Part shown: in pieces, positions 31,351 through 42,184 of the stretch
Numbering within the stretch: the stretch's first letter is position 1
Layout of the letters: every line of letters begins with the position of its first letter
NCBI GenBank assembly: GCA_030248225.1
Contig: JASANE010019471.1
Span: 1 to 64,000 of the forward strand
Direction of reading: 5' to 3'
Length of the DNA: 64,000 bases
Source: Trileptium ribeirensis
Taxonomy: Eukaryota; Nematoda; Enoplea; Enoplida; Thoracostomopsidae
Notes under the pieces: generated by a model
Told to the model about the DNA's origin: nothing
The model's database searches: none
The model's input: only the letters and a program-made list of their open reading frames with translations
Translations under genes and position numbers: made by a program

Positions 31351-33849
31351 ATTTCCATAACGGAATTTCCAGCAGACCCTCTTTTAGTGAGTTGCCAAAA
31401 ACATCCAAGTTTACGATGTTAATCTATATGTAATCTGAGACCTATAACTTACTTGCCAATGTGGCCGATTTGACACAGAGTATCAAAGTGCATTTGGTAT
31501 ACCAATAATGTATAAATAATATGACATTACTTTTTGGTTTTAAATATATATTAAATTTTTGGGTATCGGCAAGGGTTTAACAGATTCAAGTACGACGTAA
31601 AGCCATTGGGCGATTTACAGCAGGAAGTAGGATAAAAAAATGCTGCTTTTGCTGTAAATTTCAGGTGTTTAACGTCGATCAGTCGGTTGACGTAAGGAGG
31701 GTGATATTTCGGGGAGAAGGATGTGGTGCTCGGCGGGCGGTGCGACAGAGGACAATCAATAATTTTCACTATTTTCCCCAGTTTTTTCTCCTTTTTGTAA
31801 TTTTGCACCTGACTGCTAAACATTTCCTGTGCGCCTATAGCTTAAGGTTGTTCAACCCTTAGTGGTGATAACATCCCTAGCATCCCATAGAGACATATAA
31901 ACACTCTGCTTCGTTCAAAAATTTTTTAATAACTCTATTTTTGGTTTATGCCATTTGAAATGCATTCTACTTACTAATTGCAGTGGAGGCTTTCAAATTT
32001 GCCAATTTTCTGAAAGTTGTTCACACTCGCCAGGCCGTGTGGAGTGGGGTACTGTTTTCACGGGAAGTAAATATCGCCTGAGGTGGTGTTCAACCAGCAA
32101 CGTTTAAGCTCCAGAATCACCCCTTGGACACCAATGGAATATAAAAATGTAATATTTACTGGTTTCATACTGGCAATAATCGCTTACAAACTCAGACTTG
32201 TGTTTTCGCAAGTACACGTGAATTACAGTGCGACCATTTTCGAATACTCGTTGTTCCATAGATTTGCAACCACCACATCTGATTTCGTTGTTGAACAATT
32301 TAACAAGGCTATACTCAAAATACGTTGAATGAAATTTGAAAGAATTTTCTTTGATTTTGATATTATTTTATATTTCTAAAAATATTAGTTGAAGTTCCAC
32401 AGAATTATCTTTATAGAATTATGTTATTTAGAATTATCTTATGCAGTATTATCTTTGAAATTTCAAAGAATAGTTCTGGTTCTTTTAAAAGAACATTCTG
32501 GAGGTGCAAAAATCAAATAAACTTCTTTTAAATTTTATGGAACCGTTTTTTCAGTGTACAAGGCCGTTTTTTTTGTTTGATTAAATTCTTAACCAAGTAA
32601 AGGGACACAAACAAATAAATACTTTTAATAATAAGTGTCGTTTGTTAATTGTAATAAATGGAATAAAAACTAGGAATGTTGCCCAAACAGGTCGTGGGCT
32701 GTAGTCGTTGTTATATTAAAATGCATTAACACAGTTAGATACCTAGAAGCAGGATGATCAGCACAATTTTTTAGCAGAAAAATTTAAAACCATTAGTTTA
32801 CAATTTAATACTTTTACGGTGTCTTACTTGGAGTGGTATTGGTCGCAATCTGTTCATGATTTCTAGGTAACGGTTAACGTTGCCTACAACTTGGCAGAAC
32901 ATGTGGATGTGTCCGTCTTTGAGGTATTAGAGGGTCAAATCTGCTTTTTCATGAATTAACGTTTGGAATAGCTTAAGGCACGTAAACCCATCGATGATCA
33001 ACAGCTTTACAGAAAAGAATGACTAGATGCTGTGCTAAGATTGTTGGGTTGGTAGCATTAATTTAATTTTACTTTGATATTACTTTAAAAATTATACGCT
33101 AGTGGTAATGAAAGTGAACGGAAGAATTGATGATGACACGCTGCATCATGTATATGATTATGTAACGTAATGATTATGTCTGTGAACATATGAGCCAACA
33201 CGGATCAGTTTTTAACAGTTTATATTTGTAATAACAAAATGGTCCTATTTTTTATATTTCTCCGCCCCAAATATGGTAATTTTTAGCAAACACTAATAAT
33301 GTTGGTACCATTTGATTCTGCTCGTCAACGCAGTTAAAAACCCACTACAGATTCATATTCATGACAATGCTTTTCGATTTGTATTTACCCAAAAAATATC
33401 GGAAAAACTTTTTTCTCGATAAATCGAAATTTGTACATAGCATTTGAACCACATTGCCGAGCTGGGTCGTGAAGTATCAAGATCAGGTGAATTCGTATTT
33501 AACCCTTTAAGCTAAGGTTTAGGAATTCACATATAATGGAACTAACTGGTGAATTAATGAATTAAACTAATCGAGATACTATTCGACTAAGCTCATCAAT
33601 TCAATTCCAACGGTTTAAATTTGACATTTATTGCTATTAGATAGGGCTTGAGACCTATAAACGAAAAGAGCTAACAAACGTCGTCGAATGGTGGCTTAAT
33701 TATTAGAGTTGCAACAAAATTTAATGAATTACGCATGTAAGGTAAATACTGTAAAAACTTTGCTTTAAGATCAATTTTGCTAATCGTTATTAAAACATCG
33801 GAATTTTCATTTCCGATTTTGTGCATTTGATGGTGTATCCTAATACAGA
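31351..33849. other. Non-coding stretch, nothing recognised
   Basis: AT-rich with a patch of TTTAGAATTATCTTA-type low-complexity repeats near 32395-32470. No gene is supported. Confidence 0.4.
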
Positions 33850-33965
33850 ACATATCACAGTCTATGTATGATTGATGCCTTAATATGTGACGCCATAGCA
33901 TGCGGGCATTTCCATCTTAGGACTCATCGATTGCAGGGTTGAAACCAGCAGTTTTGCCAAACTAA
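33850..33965 (+). repeat. Dispersed repeat, member 2
   Basis: Partner of 22495-22620, sharing the CTATGTATGATT and TAGCATGCGGGC blocks. It lies 400 bp upstream of another dispersed repeat (34345-34455), possibly as parts of one element. Confidence 0.5.
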
Positions 33966-34344
33966 TGTCTCCTATTACCTAAGGTAAACCCAATAGTAAT
34001 AGTCCATTTAATTATTTTGGAACATATAGATCTCTAGTTGTGTCTATTTGTACTGTTAGCTATGTCAAATCTAAAGGTGCGGCGGCAACGGTCCAAACAA
34101 ATATCCAGTCGTTTCAAAATGATGTGAAGGTTAATACAGGTAATTATTATTATATAGCTAGCCATACGAAACTACCGTATGGAAACGCCACGGTGGGTTG
34201 AATTGAAGAATCACATAAATAAATATGTGTAAATAACAGCATGGTATAGCTGACACCGCATTATTTTTTGAAAATTTTATGTTGTAATCTTCACAATGCC
34301 GCACCAATGTTAAGCTACCTATGCATACTATTCCAAACACACTA

Positions 34345-34455
34345 TCAGAAACACTACGGTGTCCAGGACATCATATAATGGGTGGTGTCAGAGACACTTA
34401 AGGTGGACAAAACTTTCTCATGGCTGTCGTTATAATGTAAACGCCGCATAAAGAA
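34345..34455 (+). repeat. Dispersed repeat related to 31135-31225
   Basis: Shares ordered blocks TCAGAAACA, AAGGTGGACAAAACTT and TTATAATGTAAA(C/A)G with 31135-31225, with several percent to tens of percent divergence by eye. Confidence 0.45.
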
Positions 34456-34679
34456 GCAATGTTCATAATCGAATGACATTTAGTAATCCGTAATAAATTT
34501 TGTTCGAAATAGGAAAACAGATGGCTCGTGTGTCACCTTATGTTTTACTCGCGCAAAACGTTTATGATATTCAGTGAGCATTTTTATGGCATAACTACAA
34601 GTTTATTAAACCTGATAGAAATGTAAACTGAATTGATGACACATCAGTGATATGTGCATAGCCAAATCAAGTAAATTAA

Positions 34680-35045
34680 GTTATGGCTGCGGTTAAACTA
34701 TCCTAAATTTTCGGGCCCAGAAATATTTCTCATGTTGCGGGACCACTTGATGGTGTATAAAGAGTTTCTGTCAAACAATGGCAGCATGAGAAAGCAGTGA
34801 CATGTCACTAATTTGTGTGTAACCAAAACAAAATAGAACATAGGCTGCTGTTACACTATGGCAAATGTCCGAGCTTAGAAACGTTGCTGATATTGTGCGA
34901 CCACATCATACTGCATATTACAAATATATTAAAATATTATTACAAATATTAAAAAAGCGACATGTTACAACAATGTAAATCTGCGCTTACACCATTGCAA
35001 ATTTTCGTACATCAGACAAACTTAGAGCGCAGCTATACCACGCAA
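34680..35045 (+). repeat. Degenerate tandem repeat, about 135-160-bp unit, three copies
   Basis: Units near 34681, 34841 and 34975 share a GCTG(C)-GTTA(A/C)AC(T)AT-CAAAT/AAATT-TTCG-ATATTG(C)-GCGACCAC-like order. Strongly diverged. Confidence 0.4.
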
Positions 35046-36089
35046 GCTCGAAAATTTACAAATTTATGCCCATCATAAGTTAAGTGTTTAAAGTAGTTAT
35101 AAATCCGCAAACATTTCAACCTGAGAGAGAATAAATATCAAAAATTTTCTCATCGGATCGAAATTTTCTCAGCACTTAAGCGTTGTCCAGGAATATTATG
35201 ATTAGTATGCAATATCACCGCAATATAACCTTCTTTCAGGGAATATGGTGGCAAAACTCGTTTTGTGAAACCGAATTTATCCTAAATTAAAACATTGTCG
35301 GCTTTAATCTTTCAATGGCTCAACCTATTTAACTTTTTTACGTCAAATGTGCTCCTAGCAGGAATAGCTATAGCACTGATTTAACTTAAATTCCTTAATT
35401 CATGTGATAATAAGAAAGGAAAAACTTGCTTTATGTCGAAATTTTCGTAAATTTACCACTTTCTCTCTAACTTAACGATACCTAGACCGAATTTTCAGCT
35501 TATGTGAAATATTCGTTGATTCGTTCAGTGCACAAGTCTGGGTTTTTGCAGTTAGAACATACATGCTTAAACAGGCGCTGAAGTGGGCTACCTCCTGAGG
35601 CTGCGGACTGCCCCGAAGCCCTAGTCTGCCTCGTAACCTCCGTCCCGGTCGGTGCTGTATAGTCCTCTTTTCTGTGCTCCGCACCCTTCCTGCTCCGCAC
35701 CCTACTCCTTGCTCACTGCAGCGCGCCGAAATTTTGGCGAAAATTTTAGCAACACTTGATAAAATTTGGTGAAAATTACCAAAAATGGGGGCGCAGTCGT
35801 CCAACATGGGTCGCCGTCGGCGAACAGGTGGTCCTCAACATTTTTCAGCACCCCTGAAAGACCAGCCTTGAGAGTATCTAGCCCCGCCGACTATCCCCCT
35901 CCCTGAGACCCCGAAGCTTCAGCATGTCTGATATGTATGAGTTATAATACACGGACAAAGCAAAATTTTACTTCACAACCACCTGTTCTTTCTGTTCATA
36001 CTAAATTGGTTTTATTTTGAGTCAATTCAAACAATATTGCTCATTCTTTTACATGTTGCAATAGTCGAACGTTTGTTTTTATGGCCGAT
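35046..36089. other. Non-coding stretch with a GC-rich patch
   Basis: 35580-35720 is unusually GC-rich and carries a short duplication (TGCTCCGCACCCT, twice). Open frames over it are not domain-like. No gene is supported. Confidence 0.4.
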
Positions 36090-36617
36090 TTAGGTGGGTT
36101 GATATCTGTGATAAATGCTCATTATACGATTTGACAAGCACTGAAGAGCTCCTGTAGGAAAGCAAACGGCACATTTGGAACGTGTACATAAAATATCTGT
36201 CCATGCTGAGTCACGAGACCCAACTGACCATATGTAGCCAATCATCGAGTGCCCCAGGTGTGCTACATTTGCATGACATCGCTTAAATCCACCAGTCTGT
36301 ATACATTGTGATGTACGATGTAAGCAACCAGTGCACTGCAATACTAAGAAAAGGATAGTCAGCAAAATCGTCGTCATAAGTATTATGAACATTAATAACA
36401 CGAAGCTGTTATACAGGAGAGAACATAAGGGCACCCGCGTTTTTTCGTGAAACACATATTTGGCAGGCGCAGTGTCTCGGTTTATCGTACTCGGTCTTTT
36501 AGATGATTGTATATCGCCGCTGGCTTCACTGTTATTACCGCACGAGGTTTCATCATCAGGCGGTTTAGCACCCACTACCCTCCACCCTATTCGGGAACAA
36601 TTTGGCCTTTCCAGCAA
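36090..36617 (-). CDS. Hypothetical single-pass membrane protein or exon (175 aa)
   Basis: The longest non-element open frame in the window. It has a polar N-terminus of about 65 residues, a strong hydrophobic segment of about 25-28 residues (roughly 66-93) and a Cys-rich C-terminal half. I do not recognise it. It ends about 230 bp from the giant element's LTR. It could be an exon of a host gene, a remnant of another mobile element, or chance. Composition with a clear membrane segment is the only support. Confidence 0.25.
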   Translation of the reverse strand: MLERPNCSRIGWRVVGAKPPDDETSCGNNSEASGDIQSSKRPSTINRDTAPAKYVFHEKTRVPLCSLLYNSFVLLMFIILMTTILLTILFLVLQCTGCLHRTSQCIQTGGFKRCHANVAHLGHSMIGYIWSVGSRDSAWTDILCTRSKCAVCFPTGALQCLSNRIMSIYHRYQPT

Positions 36618-36843
36618 ACGCTTAAGTCCTTTTTCCTAGCACACAATGAACCACAGATTCTTGCTTCATTCTCCCACACCCCTCACCAGTCTCATCCCTT
36701 TTTTTTTTTTAGAAAGGCACAAACAAAAAACCATCTTTTTTCTTTCTTATCCCTTTTAAAATTTTTACATATTTTTTCCTCATTTTTTTTTTTTTTTTTT
36801 TATCTTTTAATTCACCACTCTTAACACCTTTTATTACTTGAAC
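36618..36843. other. Pyrimidine-rich flank of the giant element
   Basis: Contains long T runs (about 36699-36710 and 36783-36801) in a T/C-rich context, ending ...ATTACTTGAAC directly before the LTR of family B. Confidence 0.6.
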
Positions 36844-37518
36844 TGTACTAGGACCAGTTCTGGCCCTAAGGGATCCCAGCTGCACCACCGTTTTGCTTTA
36901 CGTGTGGTGCCCGGACAACCCCGGCTTCCACGACTCCCCGGTGATCTACGCGATGACCCAAGGGAACCGCTTAGCTTAGCAGGCTGCCGGCGGGTTAACC
37001 AGGGTGTTCGGCCTGGCCCCTATTTTGGCCCACGTATCTAGTGGTATGAAGGTCCCTCGAGGGAGAGTCAACCCCTAAGCCTGCTCACAGGTAATAAGGC
37101 TGACTCGCCTTTCCCTCAATTCCCTATTTAAATCCTAAATGGAGGCGTGGTTCCTGTTTAGTCTGTTACGCGGGAGCCTAGATCCTACCATGAAATTGAA
37201 GGGTTCAACAAGAGGTTCTTCTGTCAAACTAGTAGCTTGAGGGGAACACCTGGAGATCCATCCCCAGGGTCCTTGTCTAGCGAGAATAATTTGAGTAAGC
37301 CGTGCACCACTACCAAACGAGCCTAAGAACGGCCTTGACTTAACCAAAGGTTGGATTTACCACTCGCCGCTGCGGCGTTGCCTTAACGGGTTGCCGTCAA
37401 AGTCCTATAGATTGAAATTTAGCCTTAGGTCCACTTCAAATTTCTTTATAACTTGGGCCGTTGGTTCAATCACTACCCTGAGCACATATCGCCGATCATG
37501 AATTTCACACTCTAACAC

Positions 37519-37524
37519 TTTATT
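37519..37524 (-). terminator. Candidate poly(A) signal in 3' LTR of family B
   Basis: AATAAA on the minus strand in the context AATAAAGTGTTAGAGTGTGA, conserved in the other LTR (60335-60340). Other AATAAA-like hexamers exist, so the choice rests on conservation of its surroundings. Confidence 0.45.
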
Positions 37525-38028
37525 TCGATGAACTGTACGTCATATACATTCACATAACCAATACGACTATGTACAACAGAATACAGGGGTACCTCGCAGG
37601 GCACCCCGTGATATATTATATACCGAACGGGTGATGTGAATCCTGATTTGAACCCCACGTAAAAGTTGATTCTGGTACCCACATTTGTACTCTGTGGTCC
37701 GTCTTACCCGCCTGACAGGACATAAAGACAAACTTTCCTGGCCGACCGTTGTTGACTTCGCCTGTGAGAAACTCTGGGCCATTTGGCACTCTCTTGCATA
37801 TAACTTCCTTTCACTTTGTACTCCATCTCGTACTATGTCATGAGGCCGGACGTCAGCTGCGGGTTACTTGCAATGAAAGTTTGTCACCAACTCTGCGTGC
37901 GCCAGGGTCAGCTTAAAATACGGGTCGTGATCAAAAGAGGGAGGCGCTGCCGCGTCTCCCGAATTTCGGCTGTCTTGTAAATCTGATAACGATTTTGACA
38001 TGAAAAGATGGCGCTGTATCGAAACCCA

Positions 38029-38966
38029 CCGTGTCTAAACGGTTTATGGGTCCGCGCCTATAAATTTCTTTCACAGAAAACTTTGGGGAAACAATCACTT
38101 TGTAGTCTTCTCTCTCAGGGTCGTCGCTCAGCTAACGGGTGCGAGCACAAGAATTGCCTTAAATTTGACTGCCTATACGCTGCAGCTGACTCCGTCTCGT
38201 TTTCTGTTTTGTTCATGCTCCTCTCCGAGCGCCTTTAATTTAGCTGAAGGCCCGCAGTCATTTGCCAGCATGGAAAGGGCACGTGCTGCCGTACCCTCAC
38301 CGAATTGCTCAATTCGAGTACCAAAAGAGACTGGTTGTGATTTAAGTTTTGAAAACACTTTGGATACCCCTGCGTGGTTAGAATAGAAGATTTGAAAAAA
38401 AACCGTGAGAAATGGGGACAACAACGCACGAAAGGTCCTGATACGTCACTCCCTATGGAGCGACCGCATCGACCAATCGCTAGTTGTTACATTGTTAAAA
38501 TTGCATGACGGAGTGCTCTACCGTGTCTAAACGGCCTGAGACCCATCTTAAATTTTGGGGTTAGTTGACTAAAAATTTTTATTCGGAGCGAAGCAAATCT
38601 CAGAGTAGAATCTCAACTTTCGGGGCTAGCGTCAGGGGTTCCGTTCTTAATTTTTCTTTTGCTCCATGTGCAAATGACTGCGTCCGTTCCTGAGCGGACC
38701 GTTCTCTCTCTCTCTCTCTCTTCTCTTCTTTCCCATTATTGGGTCTTTAAGGCGTGTGACCTGGAGTCATCCTTGTACTTCTCCTATACTTAGACTCGAC
38801 TCAAGCTATGTCTTCGAGAACGGGCGCAGATGGAGCATGAGTCAAAAGAAGCTCCATTGTCCTCTGTAAAATCGATTGAAAATCATAACGTTTTTGATGC
38901 CAATTTGTGGCGGAATCCTAAACTGATCAATGAAAATTATTACAGTCTTCTACCGTGTCTAAACGG
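38029..38966 (-). repeat. Three-copy motif CCGTGTCTAAACGG in degenerate 430-490-bp repeats (3' LTR)
   Basis: The exact 14-mer occurs at 38029-38042, 38521-38534 and 38953-38966. It can form a 4-5-bp stem (CCGT/ACGG) with a 6-nt loop. Flanks of each copy resemble one another weakly (CTCAG...GCTC...GGGG...CTAGCG). The same three copies occur in the other LTR. Confidence 0.7.
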
Positions 38967-39645
38967 CCTGGAAGACTGGGTTTTTTGAAACAACTTAGTC
39001 GGGGGACGATTAACTGAAACGCTCAGGGATCAAATGCTCGAAATTTTGACGGGGAGCCTAGCGCGATTCTGAATAATGCTCAACTCCACTCCTGCCTTAG
39101 CGGCTGCCTCCAGGTCAACACGCTACTAGTTTCCTATTAATTCCACACCTTACGTCAAACACCTTACCCCTCCCGTGTCCCGATGTCCTTCCCCCTTCCC
39201 CGTGTGTTTCCTTATTCCCTTCCCCCGTTCACATCACTAGCTATAAATTTCGCCCCCCGGGTCTAAAACCAAAAACTTGCGACCCGGCGAGCGGGGAACC
39301 AGTCGAGATTTTGGAATTTCCTAACAAATTTGGCGTGCGCATTGCTCAACCGCGTTGGGACCGCACTTACGGGTGCGCGAGGCATCCGTCGGACGCGCCA
39401 ACACCCGCAAGGGCGACCCCTGCTAGTAAATTTTGAAACATAGAAAACTCGCCAGGGGCAACTCCGTCCCGTTTCTACACGGTAGGAGACACCCCTGGAA
39501 AACCAAAAAGAAACCAAAAACGAAAACGAAAATTTGAAAAGCATTAAAAGAAAGGCGACAACCGCCAAATGAAACAAAAAAAAAACCGCCACTTCTAAGG
39601 CGGTGTCTCTCTCGACTGGTCCCGACGCTGCGTCGAGCCATCTCC

Positions 39646-39652
39646 TTTTATA
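39646..39652 (-). promoter_or_regulatory. TATA box of family B (3' LTR)
   Basis: The minus strand reads GGGTATAAAAGGAGATGG, a near-perfect TATA box, conserved in the 5' LTR. Transcription would start about 25-30 bp downstream, near 39615-39622, close to a CGACGC-tg-CGTCG hairpin. Confidence 0.7.
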
Positions 39653-39884
39653 CCCCTGTGTCTACCCCCCCTTTTTTCCCCTATCCCAAAACTCGCCTAA
39701 AAATTTTAAAAAAGCCAAATTTTAAAATTTAAAATATATATAAAACAAAATTTGAAATAAAAATAACATATAAAACAACACTCAGATAAACACAACGTAG
39801 GCGGCGACCAAGCAACAACAACTGCACACAGCAGCGCTTACCAGGCAACAAATGCTGTAAACAAGTATGTGGACAGTGGCCGAA

Positions 39885-39975
39885 ACGTGCCAAGAAAGGC
39901 ACGTAAACAACTAAACCTCGCGCTGGTAGGCGCGAGGTTTTCAAAAGAGAATTTTATACGAGCGCTCAGGGCGCT
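39885..39975. promoter_or_regulatory. Three adjacent perfect hairpins in U3 (3' LTR)
   Basis: ACGTGCC/GGCACGT (39885-39891, 39898-39904, 6-nt loop), AAACCTCGCGC/GCGCGAGGTTT (39913-39923, 39930-39940, 6-nt loop) and AGCGC/GCGCT (39961-39965, 39971-39975). All are preserved in the 5' LTR. They lie 230-330 bp upstream of the TATA box. They could be palindromic protein-binding sites or structure in an antisense RNA. Confidence 0.6.
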
Positions 39976-41159
39976 GGCGATGCATTAGGTTTGGAACGTT
40001 TTTCCAACATTGCGAGCGAACGGAGAACAGTAGGCGGCCGGGTGCGGGACCAGGTTCATGCTCTGGCTGGACGCCTACAGATGAAAATGTTAAATTTAAA
40101 ATAGATCCCATGGGTGCCCTGTGAGAGGCCGTGTTGTGTGAGCTGAAAACAGAAAATTTTGGTGTCCCGATGAGGGTTATCGGGGTCCTGCGCGGACCGG
40201 TTAAGTTAGGTGGCCCCGGTTTTCGACTAGACAGTTAGGGTAAGACCCTGTGGAGGTGTGAGCTTGAAAAATCGGGGAGTTTTGGTTATTTCGGTTGAGA
40301 TCTAGGCCGTTGAAAATTGGGTGTTTAAACGCCTATTTAGGGGTCCCTAAGTACTTACCGGTAGGGGAAAAAGTTGACCCGAACCCGAAATTTTGTAAAG
40401 CCTTAGAGAGCCCCCTAATGAGGTGATAAGCCTACTTGGCCTTGGAGTGCTCAAAACTATAAAAATTTTGCTTTTAAGTGGACCCTACAAAATTAACGTT
40501 TAGCTGAACTCTGATAGTTTTCCTTTCCTGCAAATTTGATTTCTCGCTTCATTCCTGATTCGTTATTCCAACAGACTGCATGCCAGGACAGGTCCTAAAA
40601 ATCCGAATGTACAAAAATCAACCCCCAACACCCCGACCTGCCCGGACATGCAACACAAAATTCACGTTCTTATACAATGTACACAGTACAATAACTATAA
40701 TCAAAGACCGTTACTATGGCGCGCACCGGATCGACCTTAGGGCACCTAACCCAATACCAAAAGTGACATCGCAGAAATCTCGCCCCATGTCCCCGTATAT
40801 CCGACTACGACAACATTTATTCATATAGCACATTACAACAATACATATGTTATCATTAAATTACTTAGGGGCCGACCGGATACCCTACTTAGAGTCACGA
40901 TTATTCCATTGTGGTGCCAAAATCACCCCGTGCACCTCGGGCGGGTGGAGCGTGACGATACAATACATTATCCATGACATATTATGACATATTTTATTTT
41001 TATAACAACAATTAATGGTACACAGCATAATACTCCGGTCACGCTCCACCGGTATCCGATCGCCCGTCGCATGACGTTTTCCCGTATTTTGACCTAAATT
41101 TAGATATTTTCTCCTTCTTATATATCCTGTTAGAATCCGCAAAACCTCGGGCTGTTACA

Positions 41160-42184
41160 TCTCTTAAAAATTTTTTGGATTTTATAGACTCCTTACTTAT
41201 GGTAGTAAGTTAAAGTTGTCGGGATACGAAAAGAAAGTGAAAATTTTGCGTGATTAATTCCATGTGATGCACAGCCCTTGATTTCAATTAGGTAAAATTT
41301 GTATGAAATTTGAATATCTAACCCGTTTGAGCTTAAAATTACCGTAAATTCCGAGAATTTTCCAAAAATTTAGCCCGTTTGGGGATAAAATTACAATAAG
41401 TTTCGAAAATTTTCCAAGAATTTCCCAAAAATTTGTTAAAATTTGTTAAAATTTACTAAAACGAGGGTAGAAGGACGATCAATTTGTTTGGTTATCACCA
41501 AAAACGCGTCCCTTCTCCCTTTATTTTCGGTATTTTTGGAAGTTTTCCCTTATGGTTTATAATATTTTAAGTTTGACTTTAGAAGTGATTTGAAAATGTG
41601 TCTTGCTTGACCTGTTTACATTCTCCCAACGTTCTAAACGTTATATATATTTTTGCAGTATTATTACCTTTGCAGTATTATTACAACAGTAACAAGGTAT
41701 ATATACATTATATGCTTCCTAGCACGTACCTCCGAAGTTTATTTGGTTCGCCCCAAGAAAGGACCCGGCTGCCGGTTATGCCCTAACCCAGGGATCATTT
41801 TTAGAAATTTCTAGTTACAAGCTGAGAATTGGTCTGCCCGTTTGATTTATTTTAATCTCTTCAAAAGTTGGTTCTCGGTGGTCGCTATATAGAGTATCCT
41901 ATTCAAAGCTTGTGCTTTTGCTTGGTGGATTTCCTAACCCACCAGGTTGTATCGATTATGCCTACCTAGGTTAGTTACCTGCCTTGCTTGTAGACAGTAT
42001 TTCCAAATGCTGCCTTAGGCACATTGCACTGCTGTTACCTAGGTGCGTTTCGTACTCCTAACTATCTCTTCCGATGCATCTCCTAGCAGGTCGTACTGAT
42101 TGATCTCCTCGTTTCCTTTCATGCTCTTATTCTATTCCTCGCTCGCGTTAGCTGCTGACGCTACGCTTTCCTACTCGCAATTGC
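41160..42184 (-). other. 3' non-coding region of family B
   Basis: Lies between the last gene and the 3' LTR. Next to the LTR the minus strand reads ...TTTTTAAGAGA, a weak polypurine tract (41160-41165). A degenerate tandem repeat of roughly 55-65 bp lies at about 41320-41445, with ATTTTCCAA-type blocks. No gene is seen. Confidence 0.5.

Larger units (their letters stand above)
36844..41159 (-). repeat. 3' LTR of family B (4316 bp)
   Basis: On the minus strand it begins TGTAACAGCCCGAG and ends CCTAGTACA, so TG...CA ends are present. It is homologous along its whole length to 59666-63984 with many substitutions and small indels. It contains a TATA box (39646-39652), a candidate poly(A) signal (37519-37524), a CT microsatellite near 38703-38730, three degenerate repeats, and a cluster of perfect hairpins. 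With these landmarks U3 would be about 1.5 kb and R about 2.1 kb, very long for an LTR. No convincing gene was found inside. Confidence 0.92.

Noticed and set aside
31120..31400. CRISPR-like array of direct repeats
   Set aside because: Only two tandem CAACCAATCGTGTGTAGG units plus an inverted copy, in a eukaryotic context. This is a small palindromic repeat.
36844..37041. Short frame at the LTR edge present in both LTRs (…GQPRLPRLPGDL…)
   Set aside because: Its conservation is explained by LTR homology. It reads on the plus strand, antisense to the element, and shows no domain.
39905..39945. Intrinsic (Rho-independent) terminator: strong stem followed by TTTT
   Set aside because: The context is a eukaryotic LTR U3 with a TATA promoter, so a bacterial-type terminator is not expected.
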